Shown: positions 17,745-26,340 of the stretch, in pieces | Position numbering within the stretch: position 1 is the first letter of the stretch | Layout of the letters: each line of letters starts with the position of its first letter | Assembly (NCBI GenBank): GCA_945874895.1 | Contig: CAMCIC010000009.1 | Coordinates: 57,084-121,083, forward strand | Direction: 5' to 3' | Origin: Akkermansia muciniphila | Lineage (GTDB): Bacteria > Verrucomicrobiota > Verrucomicrobiia > Verrucomicrobiales > Akkermansiaceae | Length of the DNA stretch: 64,000 bases | Made by a program: the position numbers and the translations under genes | Notes under the pieces: model-generated | Told to the model about the DNA's origin: nothing | The model's input: only the letters and a program-made list of their open reading frames with translations | Databases searched by the model: none

Positions 17745-20294
17745 GTGGCTTTACCCATCGATGACATTCGCGAGGCTTTGGTGCGTGCTGCCGTGCCGGG
17801 CTGTCGTATTCTGCTGAAGGCTCCTACGGGTTCGGGAAAATCCACGAGCGTGCCGCCATTTCTCACGACGAAGGGCGCGGCGGAAATCACGCTGGTCATC
17901 GAGCCGCGACGCATGGCGGCGAGGCTATTAGCGACGTGGGTGGCGAAACAACGTGGTGGTGAGGTCGGTCAAGAGGTGGGTTACGCCGTGCGCTATGATA
18001 CCCGCTACGGCAAGTCGACGCGGATCATTTACATGACCGATGGCGTGTTCCAGCGCTGGATTCAGGAAGACCCAGAGCTGCGGGGCGTGGGCACGGTGAT
18101 TTTCGATGAGTTCCATGAGCGGCGTTTGGCGGTCGATGTGGCACTGGCGCGATGCCTGAATTTGCAGGATGGCGCGCGCAAAGATCTGCGGGTGGTCGTG
18201 ATGAGCGCCACGCTGCAAACGGCGGGATTGGCGGAGTATCTGGGATCACAAACGGTAACATTGGAAACCGGTGGTCGCACTTATCCCGTCAGCACCCACT
18301 ACCGACCCGAGCGCCCTGCCGCCACGCAGCGCACGGGCGGACCACCGCGTGAGACGCCACTTTGGGAGCGTATCGCGGCAGTGGTGAAGGAGGCCATTGC
18401 GACACCTGAACCGGGACATCTGTTGGTCTTCTGCCCCGGCACCTATGAGATCCGCAAAACCTGTGAGTTGTTAGAAAATGCTTCGTTTGCCAAAGGATGG
18501 AATGTCTATCCGCTCTACAGCGCTCTTTCGCCTCGTGCTCAGGAGTTGGCCATCGAGCCCTCTAGCTCGCCGAAAATCATCGTTGCCACCAATGTTGCCG
18601 AGACATCTCTCACGATCGATGGTGTGCGCACGGTGATCGATACGGGATTGGCTCGCATTTCCTCGTTCGATGCTCGTCGCGGCATTGACACGCTGCACAT
18701 TCATAAAATTTCACGCGCCTCTGCGGAGCAGCGTGCGGGCCGCGCCGGGCGCACGGCACCGGGGCAGTGTTTCCGATTGTGGAGCGAGAGTGGTCACGCC
18801 CACCGCGCGGCTTTTGATGCACCGGAGATCCATCGGGTGGATCTCGCGGAGACGATGCTATTGCTGAAAGCGGCAGGGGTGGAGGACTTGGCTGGATTCC
18901 GTTGGCTCGATGCTCCCATGGAAAAATCTCTGCATCGTGCCACTGTTTTGTTAGAGCAACTCGATGCCGTCGACGCGCTAGGCGGATTGACCGAGCACGG
19001 CAAAGCAATGGCTGCCATTCCGGTAGCACCGCGTTTTTCTCGATTGATGATCGCTGGTCTAGAACAAGGCTGCGTGGCAGAGGCCTGTTTCATCGCAGCT
19101 GCGGTGCAGGGTGAGCTGATTTTCACGGGTAGAGGAAATGTATCGCGCAAGGATTTCCATTTCCCCGGTGCGGGCAGTGATTTCGCTGCGGAATATCAGG
19201 CGATGCAATCCGCGCAGAACTTGCATTTCGATCCTAAGGCCTGTGGTGCGGCGGGCATTTCCGGCAGAGCCGCGCGCGAGCTCGTGCAAGGATTTGATCG
19301 ATTGCTCGCTCTGGCGAAAAAACAGCAATGGCCGGTGGAGCGCATCGATTTCGTGGAGCATGCCACGGCGGTCGGTCATGCGATGCTGGCGGCGTTCAGC
19401 GATCAACTGGCCGTGCGTCTCAGTGCCGGAACCTTGGCTTGTCGGGTCAGTGGGCAGCGCCGAGGCAAGCTGGATGATCAATCGATCGCCAAAAATGCGA
19501 CCGCTTTTATCGCTGTGGAAATGACCGAGGTCGAGGGTCGTGAAGTGACCGTGCATCTGCGTCGCGCAACGGTCATCGAGCTGGACTGGCTCAAGCACCT
19601 CTTTCCTAGGGACATGCAGGCCAGTGATGGAGTCGCGTGGGATGACATGCGCAAACGGGTCGTAGCGCGAAAGGAAATCCGTTTTCGAGATCTTACATTG
19701 GAAAGCAAGGAGTCAGATCAAGGTGTGAATTTATCGTTAGCGGCTGAAATGTTAGCCGAGCGGGTGATCAGTGGTGAGTTGACATTGAAAAATTGGGATG
19801 ATGCGGTGGAGCAGTGGACCTCGCGATTGAACTTGCTCTCGCGCGTCATGCCTGAACTCGGTTTGCCCTCGTGGACGCACGAGGATCGCGTTGCTGCCAT
19901 CGCGCAGATCTGCCATGGATCCTTAGCCTACAAGGACATCAAGGAAGCGCCGGTCTGGCCGGTCTTACGCGATTGGCTGAGCGATCCTCAGCATCAATTG
20001 TTAGAGCAACATGCGCCTGAGTGGCTCAAGCTCGGTGCGGAACGGCGTGCGAAAATCACCTATCCATCCGAAGGCGATCCATTCATCGCCGTCAAGGTAC
20101 AACATCTTTTTGGGACGAAGGAAACGCCGCGCATTGGCGGAGGCAAAGTTCCGTTGCTGGTGCACATCTGTGCGCCGAACCAGCGACCGTGGCAAATGAC
20201 GAAGGACCTATCCAGCTTCTGGAATTCAGGTTACAAGCAAATGAAAAAGGATTTGGCGGGGCGTTATCCGAAGCACGATTGGCCAGACCTTTGA
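17745..20294 (+). CDS. hrpB: ATP-dependent helicase HrpB
   Basis: 849-residue DEAH-family RNA helicase. Motif I is LLKAPTGSGKST, motif II is IFDEFHERR (DEFH variant typical of HrpB), motif III is SATLQT, motif V is ATNVAETSLTI and motif VI is QRAGRAGRTAPGQ. The HA2 region and the HrpB C-terminal domain follow (ELDWLKHLFPRD to SSFWNSGYKQMKKDLAGRYPKHDWP, shown here only by its ends), close to the usual 800-850 residues. The start is GTG 17745, 9 bases after lptB. Its cellular role is not well known. Downstream lie a terminator and tRNA-Asp on the other strand. Confidence 0.93.
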   Translation: MALPIDDIREALVRAAVPGCRILLKAPTGSGKSTSVPPFLTTKGAAEITLVIEPRRMAARLLATWVAKQRGGEVGQEVGYAVRYDTRYGKSTRIIYMTDGVFQRWIQEDPELRGVGTVIFDEFHERRLAVDVALARCLNLQDGARKDLRVVVMSATLQTAGLAEYLGSQTVTLETGGRTYPVSTHYRPERPAATQRTGGPPRETPLWERIAAVVKEAIATPEPGHLLVFCPGTYEIRKTCELLENASFAKGWNVYPLYSALSPRAQELAIEPSSSPKIIVATNVAETSLTIDGVRTVIDTGLARISSFDARRGIDTLHIHKISRASAEQRAGRAGRTAPGQCFRLWSESGHAHRAAFDAPEIHRVDLAETMLLLKAAGVEDLAGFRWLDAPMEKSLHRATVLLEQLDAVDALGGLTEHGKAMAAIPVAPRFSRLMIAGLEQGCVAEACFIAAAVQGELIFTGRGNVSRKDFHFPGAGSDFAAEYQAMQSAQNLHFDPKACGAAGISGRAARELVQGFDRLLALAKKQQWPVERIDFVEHATAVGHAMLAAFSDQLAVRLSAGTLACRVSGQRRGKLDDQSIAKNATAFIAVEMTEVEGREVTVHLRRATVIELDWLKHLFPRDMQASDGVAWDDMRKRVVARKEIRFRDLTLESKESDQGVNLSLAAEMLAERVISGELTLKNWDDAVEQWTSRLNLLSRVMPELGLPSWTHEDRVAAIAQICHGSLAYKDIKEAPVWPVLRDWLSDPQHQLLEQHAPEWLKLGAERRAKITYPSEGDPFIAVKVQHLFGTKETPRIGGGKVPLLVHICAPNQRPWQMTKDLSSFWNSGYKQMKKDLAGRYPKHDWPDL

Positions 20295-20339
20295 GAATTT
20301 GTTCCGCCACTTGCGTGACAAAGAAAAGCGTCACAAAGA

Positions 20340-20369
20340 AAACGGCTTCCTGTTGTCAGGAAGCCGTTT
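20340..20369 (-). terminator. Intrinsic terminator of tRNA-Asp
   Basis: A perfect 13-bp inverted repeat (20340-20352 with 20357-20369) around a 4-base loop. Read on the minus strand it is followed by TTTTCTTTG, a U-rich tail, so it stops transcription coming from tRNA-Asp. On the plus strand the stem is followed by GCAAAAAAC, without a T-run, so it is unlikely to be an efficient terminator for hrpB. Confidence 0.8.
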
Positions 20370-20419
20370 GCAAAAAACATTGAAAAACAAAAACAAATCA
20401 GTTGAAACACCCAAACGAA

Positions 20420-20496
20420 TGGCGGAGCGGACGGGACTTGAACCCGCGGCCTCCAACGTGACAGGCTGGCGCTCTAACCAACTGAGCTACCGCTCC
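20420..20496 (-). tRNA. tRNA-Asp (GTC), CCA encoded
   Basis: On the minus strand the sequence from 20496 folds as a complete cloverleaf: acceptor GGAGCGG pairs with CCGCTCC, the D arm GCTC/GAGC carries AGTTGGTTA, the anticodon arm CCAGC-CTGTCAC-GTTGG gives anticodon GTC, and the T arm has loop TTCAAGT. Discriminator G and a genomically encoded CCA (20420-20422) follow. The anticodon reads aspartate codons GAC and GAU. It lies downstream of fabD on the same strand. Confidence 0.96.
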
Positions 20497-20587
20497 CCGT
20501 TCACTCGGGCGGGCGGAAACTAGGGTCAGGGCGATGGTTTGGCAATAAGAAAATGAGAAAAAGTGAACTTTTTTTCTTTTCTCTGTT

Positions 20588-21511
20588 TCAACCCCACATT
20601 TCCACGGCTGTCTCGAGGCTGGCGATGTCTTCGATGCTGATCACTTGCGCCTCTTTGGCTGTCTTGCCCACCAGTCCTGCGATGACCTTGCCTGGACCGA
20701 ATTCGATGAAGCGTGTATGTCCCATAGCGCACAGGGATTGGATCGATTCGGTCCAACGCACCGAACCTGTCACCTGTTTTTCTAACATCGTGCGGATCTC
20801 TGTCACATCGTTCACTACCGATGCGCCGAAATTGCAGACCACGGGTATGCGCGGAGATTGCATAGGCAGACCGCGCAACTCCGTCGCCAGTTGATCTTGC
20901 GCGGACTGCATCAAACGCGAGTGATAGGCACCGGCCACATGGAGAGGAATGGCACGACGAACTCCGAAGTCCTTGGCTTTTTCCACGGCCATCGCAATGC
21001 CTGCGACTGAACCTGACAGCACGATTTGCCCGGGCGCGTTGAGATTTGCTACGTCCACATCGCATTCCGCGGCCAGTGCGCGGATCTGATCGATCTCGCC
21101 ACCGAGCAGAGCGGCCATGGAGCCCTCAGTATTCTGGCAGGCCTCTTCCATCAGGGATCCTCTTTTTGCGACGATGCGCAGACCATCTGCAAAGGAAAAA
21201 GTGCCAGCGGCCGCATGAGCGGTGAATTCACCTAACGAAAGTCCCGCGGCGGCATCCATGTTCAGGTGGGAAACGCGTTCTGCCAGCAGAGCCATGGCAA
21301 CAAGGCCATGCAGGTAGAGTGCCGGTTGGCAGCGTGATGTGCGGGTGAGTTCTTCATCTGGTCCTTCGAACATAACTTTTGTGAGCGAAAACCCCAGGAC
21401 CTCATCAGCTTCGTCCATCATCCTGCGAGCGGTGGCGGATGTTTCGTAAAAGTCCTTGCCCATGCCCACTTTCTGAGCGCCTTGTCCGGAAAATAATGCG
21501 ACGATGTTCAT
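20588..21511 (-). CDS. fabD: Malonyl-CoA:ACP transacylase
   Basis: 307-residue enzyme that loads malonate on acyl carrier protein for fatty-acid synthesis. The N-terminus ALFSGQGAQKVGMG is the family hallmark, the nucleophile is S92 in GLSLGEF, the substrate arginine lies in KRGSLMEEA, the catalytic histidine lies in GAYHSRLM, and the late motif FIEFGPGKVIAGLV is present. The other fab genes are not adjacent. ATG 21511 is the natural start; mgtE diverges about 100 bases away. Confidence 0.95.
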   Translation of the reverse strand: MNIVALFSGQGAQKVGMGKDFYETSATARRMMDEADEVLGFSLTKVMFEGPDEELTRTSRCQPALYLHGLVAMALLAERVSHLNMDAAAGLSLGEFTAHAAAGTFSFADGLRIVAKRGSLMEEACQNTEGSMAALLGGEIDQIRALAAECDVDVANLNAPGQIVLSGSVAGIAMAVEKAKDFGVRRAIPLHVAGAYHSRLMQSAQDQLATELRGLPMQSPRIPVVCNFGASVVNDVTEIRTMLEKQVTGSVRWTESIQSLCAMGHTRFIEFGPGKVIAGLVGKTAKEAQVISIEDIASLETAVEMWG

Positions 21512-21617
21512 GTGGCGCGCAGACTAGGCGTGAGGGCCTGACATCGGCAATGCAAAAACATCACGAGAGACACGGAAAATCGCGGATTTGCCCTTGCGGC
21601 AGTCGTGCCAGAAGCGC

Positions 21618-23018
21618 ATGATCCGGGCTGTGTCGGAGGAAATGGAATTGGAGGATCTGGACAAGCTGCGGCTCGCGATCGAGGCGCGTGATCCCTCCGC
21701 TTTGCTGGCTGTAGCCATCGACATCCACTATGCCGACTTGGCGCACGAATACGAGAACCTGTCCGATGAAGATCGCGATTTTCTTCTCCAAACGATAGGC
21801 CCAGAAGTGGCTACCGATGTCATCGGTGAGCTGCCCTGGACTCTGATTGAAGAGGCCTTGCTGCATTTCAAACCGGCGCAATTGCGCATCATTCTGGGCA
21901 ATCTCTCTGACGACGACCGCGTGGACATTTTCCAAATTGTTTCACCGGAAAACCAACGTCGGTTTTTTTCCCTTCTGGGTCCTGCGGACGAGCAGTTGAC
22001 ACGCAATCTGCTCAAGTATGACGAGGAGACTGCCGGTGGGCGCATGACCACCGCCATTGGACGTATTACCGCTGACATGACGGTCAAGCAGGCCATTACG
22101 GTCTTGCGCCGACATCAGGATTCCGCAGAAACACTCTCGCGCATTTTTGTGGTAGATGAGGAAGGTCGCCTCGTTGGTAAAGTCCGCCTTCGTGATCTGG
22201 CATTTCACCCTTGGGCGACGATGATCCATGACATCATGGAGGATGCCGATGAACGCGTATTGGCAACGATCGATCAGGAAGCAGCGGCTCGCATGCTCTC
22301 CAAGTATGACCTGATCGTGCTTCCAGTGGTGGATGAATTCGACCACCTGTTAGGTGTGATCACCTACGATGATGCCATGGAGATTCTCCAGGAAGAGTCT
22401 ACCGAGGACCTCGAAAAACTCGCCGCCATCGGTGGTGAGCAATCGGAGTTGAGTTATCTCAACACATCCGCGCGCAGTCATTTCCGCCGCCGAGTGATTT
22501 GGCTGGTCGTGCTCGCCTTCGTGTCGATTTGTTCAGGATACGTCATGTATCGCTTCAGTTCCGTGCTCGATCAGGCCTTCGTGCTAAGTTTGTTTTTGCC
22601 CATGGTAGTGGCGGCGGGAGGAAACTCCGGTGGCCAGGCCGCGACGATGGTGATACGCGCCATGTCGCTGGGTGAGGTCAACCCAGGCACTGCGCTGCGA
22701 ATCGCATGGAAAGAAATGCAAACCGGTGTGCTCCTCGGTGCGACCCTAGGTTTGGCCATGGGCTTGTTCATTTACTTTCTGCTCCCATTGATTCAGGAAC
22801 AACACGAGGTGACCTACATGCGGCTGGCTTTCACAGTCAGCGGGGCGCTGCTCCTTCAGGTCTTTTCCTCAACGTTACTGGGCGCCCTGCTTCCCTTGGG
22901 TGCGCGCGCCATCCGACTCGACCCCGCCGTGGTGTCCTCTCCCTCGTTGGCTTCCACGGTTGATGTGACAGGCATGTTGATCTATTTTACCGCCGCGCGA
23001 TTCATACTTTCTCTCTAA
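21618..23018 (+). CDS. mgtE: Magnesium transporter MgtE
   Basis: Magnesium channel of the inner membrane, 466 residues from ATG 21618 (frame open to 21588). Order of parts: MgtE N-domain (LPWTLIEEALLHF, LGNLSDDDRVDIF), two CBS domains (around FVVDEEGRLVGKVRLRDL and VLPVVDEFDHLLGVITYDD) that sense Mg, a connecting helix, then five transmembrane helices with the pore motif VAAGGNSGGQA and the last-helix DVTGMLIYF. Length and order are typical. The small kinase-like gene begins 10 bases after the stop, so co-transcription is likely. Confidence 0.94.
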   Translation: MIRAVSEEMELEDLDKLRLAIEARDPSALLAVAIDIHYADLAHEYENLSDEDRDFLLQTIGPEVATDVIGELPWTLIEEALLHFKPAQLRIILGNLSDDDRVDIFQIVSPENQRRFFSLLGPADEQLTRNLLKYDEETAGGRMTTAIGRITADMTVKQAITVLRRHQDSAETLSRIFVVDEEGRLVGKVRLRDLAFHPWATMIHDIMEDADERVLATIDQEAAARMLSKYDLIVLPVVDEFDHLLGVITYDDAMEILQEESTEDLEKLAAIGGEQSELSYLNTSARSHFRRRVIWLVVLAFVSICSGYVMYRFSSVLDQAFVLSLFLPMVVAAGGNSGGQAATMVIRAMSLGEVNPGTALRIAWKEMQTGVLLGATLGLAMGLFIYFLLPLIQEQHEVTYMRLAFTVSGALLLQVFSSTLLGALLPLGARAIRLDPAVVSSPSLASTVDVTGMLIYFTAARFILSL

Positions 23019-23028
23019 CGAAACCATC

Positions 23029-23412
23029 ATGCGCAATCTGAAAGATGGCATCCGTGCCCATGTCCGCATCGACTGGAACGGCAGGGTTCACAAGCGTTTT
23101 CGCGGCACCGATGCCGATCGGCGATACGCGAACGAAGTCGCCGTGCTTCAGGTGCTGGAGCAACGTGGTTGCCCATACACACCGCGTTTGCTGGAAGAGC
23201 ATCCGGATGAATTGTATTTCGTGAGCACCAACTGCGGCAGTCCCGTGCCCAATCTCACAAGAGAAAAAGCACAGCAGCTCTTTGATGAACTGGAACGGGA
23301 TTTTGGTGTGCGCCATGGCGATGCGGAACCGCGCAATATCACCTACTCCCCGCAACTCGGTCGATTCTGCATCATCGACTTCGAAATCGCGGAAATCCTG
23401 CCGATGCCTTAA
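23029..23412 (+). CDS. Minimal kinase-like (RIO/APH-fold) protein
   Basis: 127 residues. The second half carries VRHGDAEPRNITY followed by FCIIDFEIAE, which match the catalytic HxDxxxxN loop and the metal-binding D-F-E/D-F-G site of RIO-type and aminoglycoside-phosphotransferase-type kinases. The first half (VHKRFRGTDADRRYANEV) could supply a lysine and the helix glutamate that pair in the ATP site, but there is no glycine-rich loop and the protein is about half the normal size. It may be a reduced kinase, perhaps for a lipid or sugar, or an inactive relative. It follows mgtE by 10 bases. Confidence 0.6.
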   Translation: MRNLKDGIRAHVRIDWNGRVHKRFRGTDADRRYANEVAVLQVLEQRGCPYTPRLLEEHPDELYFVSTNCGSPVPNLTREKAQQLFDELERDFGVRHGDAEPRNITYSPQLGRFCIIDFEIAEILPMP

Positions 23413-23547
23413 TGAGAAACGCATGATGATGATAGGCTGCAAGCTGTTAGCGATGCGGATCCAATGCGACTGCCGCCCTCCGCGCATACGATGTTCATTG
23501 CCGTTTTTCCATTGAACTGTTAGGGTTCCACGATAGAATCCTCCGCC

Positions 23548-24966
23548 ATGAAAGAGGAAACCAATGTGTTCGCTGGGGTGAAGTCGCGTCGGCAGCGCGG
23601 CGGAATCCCTTGGTTGTGGCTTACCTTCATCCTCGTGATCGTCAGCGGAATGATCGTTCTTTGTTCTCCACTCGCTGGAAAAATCAAGCGGGCCTTGCTT
23701 AGCCTAAAGGCTGATGAACGACGCAGCGCGCGGGATGAGGCGGATCTCGAACGACAGATCGAGAATCGTTTGCGCGCGGAGTTTGAGCAGGAACTCGCCG
23801 CCAAAATGCGTGAGATCCGTCAGAACGCCCCAGTGCAGGAGCCGGCCTCCGCCGATGCGGTCGTTGCTCCCGCTCCCGAACCTGAGAGCAATCCCGCAGG
23901 TGTGGATGTGCGAACTCTGCGCAGCGGCATACCCTTCACTTCCGAGGTTGTTGTGACGGGTGGCCAGCAGGCTTCCAAAGAGCGCTTGGACAAGGAAAGC
24001 TACAAAGCAGAATACAAACTATCTGTGAAAGTTCCACAAGCTGCCAAAACGCTGGCGGGATTGCAAAAAGTCAGTCCTGAGATCGAAAAAATCCTGCCCA
24101 AGCTTCCGCAGTTGTTAGAAAAAAGCACGGTCTCGCCTCACTACCAAGTTCTCTATAACAACAAGATCGCACGCATCAAAAAAGATGCGAACCAACTGCA
24201 GGAATTGGTGAGCAAACACAATTTTTATGATTTGGAAACCATGCTGCACCTGCGTGATCCCGCCACCAACCGCCGTGTGTTTTTGATGCAATCGGAGATG
24301 GATGTGGTGTCAGATGGATCGGATGGCGATCGCCTCGCCAGCATGCCGCAGGAAATTGTGGATTCCACCAATTATCAACCATTCACCAGTTACGGATGGA
24401 AGAAAACTGGGGCCACGCCGAATCCTATGATCGCAGGATGGGAGAAGCGCATCACTGTCGCGAAGGAAGAACTTGCCTTGCCCGCCACTGCCACCTCCCG
24501 CAAGACCTGGCTCAAGGAAAGAATCGCCTATCTCACGCGCGGCATCCAGGACATGAAGTCCCGCAGTTTTCTCGTGGCCGAGCATGATCCATTCATCGTG
24601 ATTCCCGTCAATCTCCTCACTGCTGCCAACGATCCCTATGCGCCGCGCATCGGTGACTTTGCCGTGGTGATTCACAACAAAAAACTTTATCCTGCGATTG
24701 TGGGTGATGGCGGACCAACCTACAAGGTGGGCGAAGCATCGCTGCGTTTGGCCCGGGAAATCAACCCGCGCGCCACGCCCTACAGCCGTCCCGAATCCGA
24801 GTTGAAAGTCACTTACCTCGTGTTTCCAGACAGTCATGATCAGGAACGAAGTGCGCCAGATTATGAAAAATGGAAAAAGCGCTGCGAGGAATTGTTGGGG
24901 GAAATCGGCGGGCTGGCACCGGAGTATTCCTTGCACTCCTGGTCTAACACCTTCCCCCCTCCGTGA
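23548..24966 (+). CDS. Membrane-anchored GH75 (chitosanase)-like protein
   Basis: 472 residues. A single membrane segment at about residues 22-42 (WLWLTFILVIVSGMIVLC) follows a short basic cytoplasmic tail. A coiled coil rich in R, E and D (about residues 50-90) and a proline/alanine linker come next. The C-terminal 270 residues resemble GH75 chitosanases: SEMDVVSDGSDGDR corresponds to the acidic catalytic strand, TSYGWK follows, and GDFAVVIHNKKLYPAIVGD with GEASLRLA forms the second conserved part with another acidic residue. It would act in the periplasm, possibly on amino-sugar polymer or peptidoglycan-like material. No co-transcribed partner is evident. Confidence 0.65.
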   Translation: MKEETNVFAGVKSRRQRGGIPWLWLTFILVIVSGMIVLCSPLAGKIKRALLSLKADERRSARDEADLERQIENRLRAEFEQELAAKMREIRQNAPVQEPASADAVVAPAPEPESNPAGVDVRTLRSGIPFTSEVVVTGGQQASKERLDKESYKAEYKLSVKVPQAAKTLAGLQKVSPEIEKILPKLPQLLEKSTVSPHYQVLYNNKIARIKKDANQLQELVSKHNFYDLETMLHLRDPATNRRVFLMQSEMDVVSDGSDGDRLASMPQEIVDSTNYQPFTSYGWKKTGATPNPMIAGWEKRITVAKEELALPATATSRKTWLKERIAYLTRGIQDMKSRSFLVAEHDPFIVIPVNLLTAANDPYAPRIGDFAVVIHNKKLYPAIVGDGGPTYKVGEASLRLAREINPRATPYSRPESELKVTYLVFPDSHDQERSAPDYEKWKKRCEELLGEIGGLAPEYSLHSWSNTFPPP

Positions 24967-25007
24967 TGTGAGATCGTGCGTGTCCATGGACTCACCCCTA
25001 TCGCTGA

Positions 25008-26336
25008 ATGACAGATTTCTCGATGAATTCGTTCGCACAAGAAAATATGACCGATGAAAATCAAGAACAGGCGGAGATAGAGCACCCCGTGCCGCAGCGT
25101 TGGTGGCAGAACGAAGATTGGTTGGCGGTGTTCGCCGCCGTGTGCCTTTTGTTCGTTGTGGCATTTGGTTGGCGGCCTGCATGGCCCGATGTTTCGTGGC
25201 AGCAGGCGGCAGACCTCAGTCGTATTTTTTCGCTGATGAATGGCGTGCGTATCGCGATCCTATCATCCGCGATGATCGCTCTTGCCGCGTTGGCTTTGAG
25301 CGCAACATTGCGCAGATCAATGATCCAATTTGCCTTAGGCTCGATCGTGGTCTTTGCGCTCGCATGGTTGGCTCAGGTCGCTGCTGGTCAGGCGACGATG
25401 AAACAGATGGGCTTCGAGTATGTCGTTTTTGCACTGGCGCTCGGTCTCTTGTGGAGCCACCTATTGCCTCGTCCTTTGTGGCTGATGGCTGCGGTGAGAA
25501 CCGAGTTTTTCATCAAAACAGGCATCGTGCTCTTGGGTGCGGGCATGTTGTTTGGCGATCTTTGGCAAGCCGGGTTGCCTGGACTGATCCAAGCGCTGCT
25601 GGTGATTCCCGTGGTATGGCATCTGACTTTTCGCATCGCGCGCTGGTGCAAGGTCGATGATGAGTTCGGTGTCATGCTATCCTCAGCGGTTTCGATCTGT
25701 GGAGTTTCCGCCGCCATCGCCGCTTGCGGAGCCATTCAGGGGGATAAGAAAAAGTTGTCGTATGTGACATCGGTCGTTTTGCTCTGTGCATTGCCTATGA
25801 TGATTCTGATGCCCTGGTGTGTGAAATGGCTGGGTCTCAGCGAAGCGGTGGGGGGCGCGTGGCTGGGAGGCACGCTGGACACCAGTGGATCCGTGCTGGC
25901 GGCCACGGAAATGTTGGGCGAGACAGCCACGAAAACGGGCACGGTGGTGAAGCTTTCGCAAAACGTGCTCATCGGTCTCGCGGCTTTCGTGCTTTCGATC
26001 TGGTGGACGATGCGAGATCGAAGCGAGGGAAAGGAGGCCAAGGGGCCCAGCCTGCGTGTGATCTGGGATCGCTTTCCGAAGTTTGTGATCGGCTTCCTGC
26101 TCGCCTCGCTGACGTTTTCTTTTTTGCTGCCGATGGAGACTGTGAAGGACACTACCAAAACTCTGAAGGGACTGCGGGAAATGTGGTTCGCCGCAGCTTT
26201 TGTGTGCATCGGTTTGGAAACTCGACTGAGTGATCTCGCCACGCTGGGCGGAGCCCGTCCTGCCCTAGCTTTTCTCGCGGGTCAGTTCATCAACATCCTT
26301 TGGACGCTAGGGCTGGCGTGGCTGTTGTTTCGTTAG
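25008..26336 (+). CDS. YeiH/UPF0324 family membrane transporter
   Basis: 442 residues with about ten to eleven membrane segments. The family core is visible: KTGIVLLGAGMLFGDL, SAVSICGVSAAIAACGAI, GAWLGGTLDTSGSVLAA and the closing AFVCIGLETRL. Members are annotated as putative sulfate or sulfonate exporters, but the substrate is not firmly known. A hydrophilic N-terminal tail of about 30 residues precedes the membrane part; ATG 25008, 25023 and 25047 are all possible starts. It is convergent with the helicase gene, with only 4 bases between their stop codons. Confidence 0.85.
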   Translation: MTDFSMNSFAQENMTDENQEQAEIEHPVPQRWWQNEDWLAVFAAVCLLFVVAFGWRPAWPDVSWQQAADLSRIFSLMNGVRIAILSSAMIALAALALSATLRRSMIQFALGSIVVFALAWLAQVAAGQATMKQMGFEYVVFALALGLLWSHLLPRPLWLMAAVRTEFFIKTGIVLLGAGMLFGDLWQAGLPGLIQALLVIPVVWHLTFRIARWCKVDDEFGVMLSSAVSICGVSAAIAACGAIQGDKKKLSYVTSVVLLCALPMMILMPWCVKWLGLSEAVGGAWLGGTLDTSGSVLAATEMLGETATKTGTVVKLSQNVLIGLAAFVLSIWWTMRDRSEGKEAKGPSLRVIWDRFPKFVIGFLLASLTFSFLLPMETVKDTTKTLKGLREMWFAAAFVCIGLETRLSDLATLGGARPALAFLAGQFINILWTLGLAWLLFR

Positions 26337-26340
26337 AAAA

